Of a stretch of DNA of 7,144 nucleotides, positions 1-4,494 are shown in pieces. Position 1 is the first letter of the stretch; every line of letters begins with the position of its first letter. This stretch comes from an uncultured Clostridia bacterium (lineage in GTDB: Bacteria > Bacillota > Clostridia > Christensenellales > Borkfalkiaceae). A program made the position numbers and the translations under genes. Under the pieces are notes generated by a model. That model was not told the origin of the DNA. It ran no database searches and was given only the letters and a program-made list of their open reading frames with translations. The DNA is taken from contig CANROI010000070.1 of assembly GCA_947632165.1 (NCBI GenBank), positions 1-7,144 on the forward strand, given 5' to 3'.

Positions 1-259
1 CGACATGGCCCGGCGTATCGATGATGTTGAAACGATGGCCCTTCCAGATGCAGGTGGTCGCCGCGGACGTGATCGTGATCCCGCGCTCCTGTTCCTGTAC
101 CATCCAGTCCATGGTCGCGGCGCCCTCGTGGACTTCGCCGAGTTTGTGCGTCTTGCCCGTATAGAACAGGATGCGCTCCGTCGTCGTCGTCTTTCCTGCG
201 TCGATATGCGCCATGATCCCGAAATTCCTGGTATGCGCTAAATCGTATTCTCTTGGCAT
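1..259 (-). CDS. fusA: Elongation factor G, N-terminal part (cut by window edge)
   Basis: EF-G is the cytoplasmic GTPase that drives translocation of tRNA and mRNA on the ribosome and, with RRF, helps recycle ribosomes. Only the first 86 codons are present; the gene runs off the left edge. They hold the start of the G domain: the P-loop AHIDAGKT at residues 17-24, the switch I motif RGITI at 59-63, and the G3 motif DTPGH at 81-85. The flanking residues TRNFGIMAH and MDWMVQEQERG are typical of EF-G and not of EF-Tu or LepA. The start is ATG at 259-257, giving MPREYDLAHTRN, in line with the usual MARE..LEKTRN start of the family. It lies 18 nt after the rpsG stop, as the third gene of the str operon. 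Identity is very secure; nothing can be said about domains II-V. Confidence 0.97.
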   Translation of the reverse strand, partial: MPREYDLAHTRNFGIMAHIDAGKTTTTERILFYTGKTHKLGEVHEGAATMDWMVQEQERGITITSAATTCIWKGHRFNIIDTPGHV

Positions 260-280
260 AAGTTACATTTACTCCTCTTA
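257..280 (-). promoter_or_regulatory. rpsG-fusA junction: fusA ribosome binding site with a start-stop ATGTAA
   Basis: Read on the minus strand, the rpsG stop TAA (280-278) is followed at once by GAGGAG (277-272), then TAAATGTAACTT and the fusA ATG (259-257). The Shine-Dalgarno sequence is 12 nt from the fusA start, somewhat long. A closer ATG (268-266), only 3 nt from GAGGAG, is followed directly by the stop TAA (265-263). The tight junction suggests translational coupling of S7 and EF-G synthesis; this is inference. Confidence 0.7.
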
Positions 281-748
281 GAATCTGAAATGTGCGAACG
301 CCTTGTTTGCCTCCGCCATTCTGTGCGTATCTTCCTTCTTCTTGACCGACGCGCCGGTGTTGTTGTACGCGTCCATGAGCTCCGCCGCGAGCTTCTTGCT
401 CATCTCGCGCTCGCTTCTCTTTCTCGTTGCAGCGACGAGCCAGCGGATCGCAAGCGTCTGGCGGCGTTCGGGTCTGATTTCGATGGGAACCTGGTAGTTT
501 GCACCGCCCACGCGTCTTGCCTTGACCTCCACAACGGGGGTGATGTTGGAAAGCGCCTGTTTGAAGATCTCCATCGGGTCCATGTTCAGTTTTTCTCCCA
601 TCTGCGTGAAGGCGTCATAGACGATCTTCTGCGCAACGCTCTTCTCGCCGTCGAGCATGATCTGGTTGATCAGCTTCGCAACGACCTTGCTCCCGTATAC
701 GGGATCGGGAAGAACGTCTCTCTTGGGAACGTTGCCTCTTCTGGGCAT
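278..748 (-). CDS. rpsG: 30S ribosomal protein S7
   Basis: S7 is a primary 16S rRNA-binding protein. It nucleates assembly of the 30S head and lines the E and P site region. The 156-residue product has the family's usual bacterial length and shows MPRRGNVPKRDVLPDPVYGSKVVAK at the N-terminus (split here only by description), the basic hairpin segment KARRVGGANYQVPIEIRPER at residues 76-95, and the C-terminal signature GASVKKKEDTHRMAEANKAF. The start is the ATG at 748-746, because AAGGAGG (763-757) lies 8 nt upstream and MPRRG is the family's standard start. An ATG further upstream would add 14 residues, MRQCRKSLFKEDIN, which read through the ribosome binding site and are not S7-like. The gene is second in the str operon, 223 nt after rpsL and 18 nt before fusA. 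Confidence 0.98.
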   Translation of the reverse strand: MPRRGNVPKRDVLPDPVYGSKVVAKLINQIMLDGEKSVAQKIVYDAFTQMGEKLNMDPMEIFKQALSNITPVVEVKARRVGGANYQVPIEIRPERRQTLAIRWLVAATRKRSEREMSKKLAAELMDAYNNTGASVKKKEDTHRMAEANKAFAHFRF

Positions 749-971
749 ATTGATATCCTCCTTGAAAAGTGATTTGCGGCACTGCCGCACGGGCGTTTTG
801 CCCGATTTAGTCTGCTTTCACTTGCCGCTTGCCGCGGTAGCGAATCTTCTCCCCTCTCTGCGAGGGAATACTGCCTACTTCTCTCGGGCTTGATATTCCG
901 AAAAAGTAGGGGGAGCGACGGCCTTATGCCATCGCAACTGTTACGGCGCCTGTCGCGCCGCGGCAAAACGC
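749..971 (-). promoter_or_regulatory. Hairpin-rich rpsL-rpsG intercistronic region (rpsG leader)
   Basis: No gene is seen in these 223 nt. Read as minus-strand RNA, I can find stems at 960-944 (6 bp, loop GACAG), 935-915 (8 bp with one G-U pair, loop AUAAG), 910-874 (7 bp CCTACTT/AAGTAGG with inner pairs TCGG/CCGA), 866-852 (5 bp), 804-790 (CGGGC/GCCCG) and 789-775 (TGCGGC/GCCGCA). The last two sit just upstream of the rpsG Shine-Dalgarno AAGGAGG (763-757). None is followed directly by a U tract, so these are not classic terminators, and I see no good internal promoter. In E. coli, S7 binds the rpsL-rpsG spacer to repress translation. A similar role here is possible but not shown by sequence. 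Confidence 0.5.
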
Positions 972-989
972 TTACTTGGGGCGTTTTGC
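963..989 (-). other. Stem-loop spanning the rpsL stop codon
   Basis: On the minus strand, GCAAAACGC (989-981) and GCGTTTTGC (971-963) form a perfect 9-bp stem around the loop CCCAAGTAA, which ends in the rpsL stop codon TAA. No U tract follows. It may be a partial attenuator, an mRNA stability element, or chance; the function is not known. Confidence 0.5.
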
Positions 990-1343
990 GCCGTACTTAC
1001 TGCGAGCCTGTTTGCGCTTTGCAACGCCTGCCGTATCGAGCGCGCCGCGGATGATGTGATAGCGGACGCCGGGCAGATCCTTCACTCTTCCGCCGCGGAT
1101 GAGCACGGAGCTGTGCTCCTGAAGATTGTGACCTTCGCCGGGAATGTACACGGTACCTTCCTGCTTGTTGGTCAATCTCACTCTCGCGATCTTTCTCAGT
1201 GCGGAGTTGGGTTTCTTGGGGGACGTCGTCGTCACCTGAAGGCACACGCCGCGCTTCTGAGGGCAGCTGTCGAGGATCGGGCACTTCGACTTGAAGGCTT
1301 CTCTCTCTCTGCCGTTCTTGATGAGCTGATTGATGGTGGGCAT
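972..1343 (-). CDS. rpsL: 30S ribosomal protein S12
   Basis: S12 sits at the decoding centre and controls tRNA selection fidelity. The 123-residue product has all family landmarks: MPTINQLI at the start, CPQKRGVC at 27-34, TTTSPKKPNSALRK at 38-51, IPGEGHNLQEHS at 67-78, RGGRVKDLPGVRYH at 83-96 and SKYGAKRPK at the end. The lysines linked to streptomycin response (K43/K44 in PKKPNS and K88 in VKDLPG) are wild type, so nothing here suggests S12-based streptomycin resistance. D89 is the residue that RimO methylthiolates in other bacteria. The start ATG is preceded at 7 nt by AAAAGGAGG (1359-1351). The gene is first in the operon, downstream of a strong promoter. A small oddity is a third cysteine, C21, where many S12 proteins have another residue. 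Confidence 0.99.
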   Translation of the reverse strand: MPTINQLIKNGREREAFKSKCPILDSCPQKRGVCLQVTTTSPKKPNSALRKIARVRLTNKQEGTVYIPGEGHNLQEHSSVLIRGGRVKDLPGVRYHIIRGALDTAGVAKRKQARSKYGAKRPK

Positions 1344-1460
1344 CTTTTTACCTCCTTTTGATACTGATTCGGAATATCCTCTTTTCGCCGCACGGGCGAT
1401 TTCAAGGCAGGTTCTGACCTCCTTTCAAAGCACGCAAAAAGAGCGCCTTGATCGGCGGCA
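1344..1460 (-). promoter_or_regulatory. rpsL leader (5' UTR) with a foldable stem and an internal SD-like motif
   Basis: From the predicted start site near 1460 to the rpsL ATG there are about 115 nt. TCAAGGC (1451-1445) and GCCTTGA (1408-1402) can form a 7-bp stem. It encloses a strong Shine-Dalgarno-like AAAGGAGGT (1426-1418) that precedes no evident open reading frame. AGGT and ACCT directly beside it can also pair. The true rpsL site AAAAGGAGG lies at 1359-1351. The leader could host autoregulation, but the motif does not match a riboswitch or r-protein leader family that I recognise. Confidence 0.45.
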
Positions 1461-1466
1461 TAGGTC

Positions 1467-1495
1467 ATTTTAACAGATGAAAATTTTTTTGTCAA
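1467..1495 (-). promoter_or_regulatory. str operon (rpsL) promoter, sigma-A type
   Basis: On the minus strand there is a perfect -35 TTGACA (1495-1490), a 17-nt spacer and a -10 TAAAAT (1472-1467), five of six matches to TATAAT. The DNA upstream of the -35 is rich in A and T runs (about 1500-1525), as in UP elements of ribosomal promoters. Transcription should start near 1460. Confidence 0.85.
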
Positions 1496-1565
1496 ACGTT
1501 TCCGCGCATTTTTTCGCATATTTTCTTTTCCCGGCGAATTTTACCGGCCTTTTTCCCCGAAAGTA

Positions 1566-1594
1566 TTGACAAATCTTGGGAAAAGTTATATAGT
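1566..1594 (+). promoter_or_regulatory. pgk promoter, sigma-A type
   Basis: There is a perfect -35 TTGACA (1566-1571), a 17-nt spacer and a -10 TATAGT (1589-1594), five of six matches. The start site should lie near 1601, giving a leader of about 42 nt. It is divergent from the rpsL promoter, with roughly 70 bp of AT-rich DNA between the two -35 boxes. I see no clear operator such as a CggR or CcpA site. Confidence 0.85.
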
Positions 1595-1642
1595 GGGGAA
1601 GGTAAATTTCCAAAATAAAAACCGTAACAAGGAGAAACCGAT

Positions 1643-2962
1643 ATGAACAAAATGACCGTAAAAGACGTCAAAGACTGGAAGGGCAAGCGGGTACTCGTCC
1701 GCTGCGACTTCAACGTGCCCATGAAAGACGGCGCCATCACCGATGAGAACCGCATCATCGGCGCGCTGCCCACGATCAAGTATCTCATGGAGCACGGCGC
1801 GAAAGTGATCCTCTGCTCCCACATGGGCAAACCGCACTCCATTTTCTCGGAGGAAGTGAAGCTCAACAAGAAGGACAAGGCCAAGGTCGAGGCGCTCCCC
1901 GCCGAAGAACAGGCCGCGGCGAAGCAGGCGATCATCGACAAAGCGAAGAAGGACGAGCCCAAGAAGCTCACCCTCGCGCCCGTTGCGAAGCGGCTCAATG
2001 AGCTGCTCGGCGGCAAAGTGACCTTCGCGACCGACGTGATCGGCCCCGACGCGCAGGCCAAAGTCGCCGCGCTCAAAGAGGGCGAATGCGTGCTCCTCGA
2101 AAACCTCCGCTTCCATTGGGAAGAGGAGAAGAAGGACCTCGAGTTCTGCAAGAAGCTCGCCGCCTACTGCGACATCTATGTGAACGACGCGTTCGGAACG
2201 GCGCACCGCTCCCACGCCTCCACGGCGGCGATCGTCGAATACGGGCTTGTCAAGACCGCGGTCTGCGGCTTCCTCATCGAGAAGGAGCTCACCGTGATGG
2301 CGGATTCCCTCGAGCACCCCGTGCGCCCCTTCGTGGCGATCCTCGGCGGCGCGAAAGTTGCCGATAAGCTCGGCGTCATCTCCAACCTCCTCGAAAAATG
2401 CGATACGCTCATCATCGGCGGCGGCATGGCATACACCTTCCTCAAGGCGCAGGGCTATGAGATCGGCACCTCCCTTGTAGACGACGAAAAACTCGGCTAT
2501 TGCAAAGAGATGATCGAAAAGGCGAAATCGGCGGGCAAAGAGCTCCTTCTCCCCATCGACACCGTGATCACCAAGGACTTCCCCGATCCCATCGACGCAC
2601 CCATCGAGATCGAGACGGTGCCCTCCACCGCGATCCCCGCAGACAAGATGGGGCTCGACATCGGCGAGAAGACGAGAGCGCTCTATGCCGAGAAGGTCAA
2701 GAGCGCAAAGACGGTGATCTGGAACGGCCCCATGGGCGTATTCGAGAATCCCACGCTCGCAAAGGGCACGATTGCGGTCGCCGAGGCGTTGGCGGCGGCG
2801 AAGGGCGCGACGACGATCGTCGGCGGCGGCGATTCCGCGGCGGCTTGCACCCAGCTCGGTTTTGCGGATAAGATCACGCACATCTCCACGGGCGGCGGCG
2901 CTTCCCTCGAGCTCTTCGAAGGCAAGACCCTTCCCGGCATTGCGTGCCTGAATGAGAAGTAA
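1643..2962 (+). CDS. pgk: Phosphoglycerate kinase with an N-domain insertion
   Basis: PGK transfers phosphate from 1,3-bisphosphoglycerate to ADP, making ATP and 3-phosphoglycerate in glycolysis, in the cytosol. The 439-residue protein shows the N-domain substrate motif RCDFNVP (20-26), R37, SHMGKP (59-64), ENLRF (153-157) and NDAFGTAHRSHAS (181-193). The C-domain nucleotide site has LGGAKVADKLGVI (234-246), WNGPMGVFE (360-368) and GGGDSAAA (394-401). The end, HISTGGGASLELFEGKTLPG, is standard. Two points are unusual. A Lys/Ala/Glu-rich stretch, about residues 65-108, is roughly 35 residues longer than in typical PGKs of 390-420 residues. The usual SHLGRP arginine, a substrate-binding position, is K63. 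AAGGAG (1629-1634) lies 8 nt before the ATG. No gap gene lies upstream, unlike in many Firmicutes. Identity is secure. Confidence 0.98.
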   Translation: MNKMTVKDVKDWKGKRVLVRCDFNVPMKDGAITDENRIIGALPTIKYLMEHGAKVILCSHMGKPHSIFSEEVKLNKKDKAKVEALPAEEQAAAKQAIIDKAKKDEPKKLTLAPVAKRLNELLGGKVTFATDVIGPDAQAKVAALKEGECVLLENLRFHWEEEKKDLEFCKKLAAYCDIYVNDAFGTAHRSHASTAAIVEYGLVKTAVCGFLIEKELTVMADSLEHPVRPFVAILGGAKVADKLGVISNLLEKCDTLIIGGGMAYTFLKAQGYEIGTSLVDDEKLGYCKEMIEKAKSAGKELLLPIDTVITKDFPDPIDAPIEIETVPSTAIPADKMGLDIGEKTRALYAEKVKSAKTVIWNGPMGVFENPTLAKGTIAVAEALAAAKGATTIVGGGDSAAACTQLGFADKITHISTGGGASLELFEGKTLPGIACLNEK

Positions 2963-2965
2963 GTT

Positions 2966-3003
2966 CACGAAAAATCTTTTGCTGCGCAAAATCTTTTTCC
3001 GTG
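2966..3003 (+). terminator. Hairpin just after pgk, possible terminator
   Basis: The sequence starting 3 nt after the pgk stop folds end to end. CACG (2966-2969) pairs with CGTG (3000-3003), AAAAA (2970-2974) with TTTTT (2994-2998), and TTTTGC (2977-2982) with GCAAAA (2986-2991), around the loop TGC. The inner AT-rich hairpin is followed by TCTTTTT, as in a weak intrinsic terminator. It could equally be the first module of the palindromic region that follows. Confidence 0.45.
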
Positions 3004-3361
3004 AGGAAACCCTCTTTTGCGCCTTAACGAACAGGTCCTCTCGTTCGTTTCATCGGACAGTAAGGCAAAAGGGTTTGCCAAATTGGGTGCGCTTATGGAA
3101 AAGCGCGGTTTTCCAACGCACAATAATTTTGGAAAGCCCCTCGGCTCCCATTTCAGGGGAGCTGTCGAGGCGTTAGCCGAGACTGAAGGGTTTTAGCAAA
3201 GTTGGAGAGAACCCTTTCGGCTCACTGCGTTCGCCACTTTCCCCTTCGGGGACAGCAAGCCGCGCGGAACGCGCGTGTCACCCCGCGCGCATTCTATATC
3301 TCTAAGCGCGGCACGAGCCCGAAGGGCGAAGTTAGTATCGCCTCATTACTATTGCTGCGGC

Positions 3362-3387
3362 GGTACGGCGGTAGCGCCCGCCGTACC
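3362..3387. repeat. Perfect 10-bp inverted repeat (GGTACGGCGG / CCGCCGTACC)
   Basis: GGTACGGCGG (3362-3371) and CCGCCGTACC (3378-3387) are exact reverse complements around the 6-nt loop TAGCGC. It is a very stable hairpin with no T tract after it, so it is not a standard terminator. It lies inside the pgk-tpiA palindromic spacer. Confidence 0.75.
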
Positions 3388-3410
3388 CGCCTCGCCACGG
3401 CTCGGCTGTC

Positions 3411-3457
3411 GCATTGCAGCTCACAGCCCGCAGGGCTGTTGAGCAGAATTGCAATGC
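3411..3457. repeat. Long 19-bp hairpin in three stem segments
   Basis: GCATTGCA (3411-3418) pairs with TGCAATGC (3450-3457), GCTCA (3419-3423) with TGAGC (3440-3444), and CAGCCC (3424-3429) with GGGCTG (3433-3438). The loop is GCA, with a bulged T at 3439 and a 5-nt bulge AGAAT at 3445-3449. The nested design is too regular to be chance. No T tract follows. It is the strongest structure in the pgk-tpiA spacer. Confidence 0.75.
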
Positions 3458-3501
3458 TCCACCTTCAACTGCGGCTTACGCCTCCGTTCAGGGTGACATG
3501 A

Positions 3502-3529
3502 TTGGGAATGGTGAGCATCGTCACATAAT
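3502..3529 (+). promoter_or_regulatory. Candidate weak tpiA promoter
   Basis: TTGGGA (3502-3507, four of six matches to the -35 box), a 16-nt spacer and CATAAT (3524-3529, five of six matches to the -10 box) lie just upstream of an AT-rich leader leading to tpiA. The sequence turns abruptly AT-rich here after the GC-rich palindromic region. This is a plausible but weak call; tpiA could also be reached by transcription from pgk. Confidence 0.35.
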
Positions 3530-3563
3530 AAAATCATCAAAAAATAAATTAAGGAAAATTAAA

Positions 3564-4307
3564 ATGAGAACACCGATTATTGCAGGAAATTGGAAAATGA
3601 ACAACACCGCCTCCGAGGGGGTTGCCCTTGTGGAGGCTTTGAAGCCGCTCGTGAAGGACGCGAACTGCGAAGTCGTGGTCTGCGTGCCCGCCATCGACAT
3701 CCCCGCGGTCGCGGAGGCCGTCAAGGGCAGCAACATCAAGCTCGGCGCGCAGAACGTCCACTTTGCGGAAAAAGGCGCCTATACGGGCGAGATCTCGGCG
3801 AACATGCTCAAAGAGTACGGCGTTCAGTACGTCATCATCGGGCACAGCGAGAGAAGGCAGTACTTCGGCGAGACGGACGAGACGGTCAACAAGCGCACGC
3901 TTGCGGCGCTCGCGGCAGGGCTCACCCCCATCGTCTGCATCGGCGAGAGCCTCGAAGAGCGCGAGACGGGCAAGACCGAGCAGGTGCTCGACCGCCAGAT
4001 CACGGAGGGATTCAAGGGCATCGACGACATCTCGAAGATCGTGATCGCCTACGAGCCCATCTGGGCGATCGGTACGGGCAGGACGGCGACGGACGAACAG
4101 GCCAACGAGGCGATCGGCTACATCCGCAAGAAGCTCTCGGAGGTATTCTGCCCCGTCTGTGCGGGCAAGGTGCGCATCCAATACGGCGGCTCGATGAATG
4201 CGGGCAACTGCAAGGGACTGATGGCACAGCCCGAGATTGACGGCGGCCTTATCGGCGGCGCGAGCCTCAAGCTCGACTTCGCCAAGATCGTCAATTTCGA
4301 CAAATAA
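3564..4307 (+). CDS. tpiA: Triosephosphate isomerase
   Basis: TIM interconverts dihydroxyacetone phosphate and glyceraldehyde 3-phosphate in glycolysis, acting as a cytosolic dimer with a (beta/alpha)8 barrel. The 247-residue protein has the usual length and all active-site residues: N9 and K11 in AGNWKMN, the electrophilic H94 in IIGHSERR (91-98), C125 in VCIGE, and the general base E164 in AYEPIWAIGTGRTAT (162-176), which also contains flexible loop 6. The phosphate-binding IQYGGSMNAGN (205-215) and GLIGGASL (228-235) follow. The frame is open further upstream through the non-coding spacer (ATG at 3414), but those 50 residues are unlike TIM. ATG 3564 gives the family start, with a modest AAGGA (3551-3555) 8 nt before it. 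Identity is secure. Confidence 0.98.
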   Translation: MRTPIIAGNWKMNNTASEGVALVEALKPLVKDANCEVVVCVPAIDIPAVAEAVKGSNIKLGAQNVHFAEKGAYTGEISANMLKEYGVQYVIIGHSERRQYFGETDETVNKRTLAALAAGLTPIVCIGESLEERETGKTEQVLDRQITEGFKGIDDISKIVIAYEPIWAIGTGRTATDEQANEAIGYIRKKLSEVFCPVCAGKVRIQYGGSMNAGNCKGLMAQPEIDGGLIGGASLKLDFAKIVNFDK

Positions 4308-4322
4308 GGCGTAAACTCAAAG

Positions 4323-4358
4323 AAGCGCCGCCCGAGGCAACCGCCTCGGGCGGCGCTT
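4323..4358. terminator. Perfect 16-bp GC-rich hairpin after tpiA
   Basis: AAGCGCCGCCCGAGGC (4323-4338) and GCCTCGGGCGGCGCTT (4343-4358) are exact reverse complements around the tetraloop AACC, 15 nt after the tpiA stop. Position and strength fit a terminator. However, the downstream plus-strand tail is TTCCGCTTCC, not a U tract; the minus-strand tail (TTCTTTGAGTTT) is more T-rich. A second, smaller stem follows (TTCCGG 4363-4368 with CCGGAA 4378-4383). Confidence 0.7.
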
Positions 4359-4431
4359 CCGCTTCCGGGCCACAGAGCCGGAACGCACGCCGGGCGGATC
4401 CGAAAAGTTTTTGTAAAATTCTGTAATTCAC

Positions 4432-4460
4432 TTGCGAAAAACCGGGCGTTTGGCTATAAT
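4432..4460 (+). promoter_or_regulatory. gpmI promoter, sigma-A type
   Basis: There is a perfect -10 TATAAT (4455-4460), a 17-nt spacer and a -35 TTGCGA (4432-4437, four of six matches). Transcription should start near 4467, giving a short leader of about 28 nt. Together with the hairpin after tpiA, this suggests gpmI is its own transcription unit. Confidence 0.75.
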
Positions 4461-4494
4461 GGATAAGGAAAAATTTTGTGATTGAGGCAAATCA

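Larger units (their letters stand above)
3004..3500. repeat. Palindrome-rich non-coding spacer between pgk and tpiA, probable dispersed intergenic elements
   Basis: This is the bulk of a 601-nt gap (2963-3563) without a credible gene. It is packed with inverted repeats. At 3005-3079, AAACCC..TTTTG..CCTTA pairs with TAAGG-CAAAA-GGGTTT around an inner AACGAAC/GTTCGTT. At 3078-3132, CCAAATT, GTGCG and GGAAAA pair with their complements. At 3139-3170, CCTCG-GCTCCC pairs with GGGAGC-CGAGG, competing with CTCGGCT (3140-3146)/AGCCGAG (3175-3181). Further stems lie at 3241-3251, 3261-3275, 3286-3310 and 3317-3327. Open frames through here are low-complexity, Arg/Ser/Ala-rich and lack a ribosome binding site, so I do not call them genes. 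The style resembles intergenic repeats seen across gut Clostridia genomes; this is from memory and unchecked. Confidence 0.6.

Noticed and set aside
749..790. N-terminal extension of S7 by 14 residues
   Set aside because: It would read through the AAGGAGG ribosome binding site. MPRRG at 748 is the family start and gives the usual 156 residues.
972..1343. Streptomycin-resistance change in S12
   Set aside because: The lysines in PKKPNS and VKDLPG are both wild type.
1531..1556. CCGG-flanked short palindrome followed by CCTTTTT before the pgk promoter, terminator-like
   Set aside because: Only four base pairs can form and no gene ends upstream on that strand, so it is too weak to call.
1601..1642. 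Possible riboswitch or CggR-type operator in the pgk leader
   Set aside because: The leader is only about 42 nt and I find no clear dyad or known operator in it.
1586..2989. 467-codon minus-strand open frame antisense to pgk
   Set aside because: It is a GC-rich shadow of the pgk coding strand with an Arg/Asp/Glu/Gly-heavy composition and no ribosome binding site; pgk is certain.
3202..3501. Open frame of 99 codons in the pgk-tpiA spacer, Arg/Ser/Leu-rich
   Set aside because: It has no ribosome binding site, runs through several strong palindromes and has low-complexity composition. It looks like a spurious frame across repeat DNA.
3414..3563. N-terminal extension of tpiA by 50 codons from an upstream ATG
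   Set aside because: The extra residues are unlike any TIM N-terminus and lie over a long hairpin. ATG 3564 has a ribosome binding site and gives the standard RTPIIAGNWKMN start.
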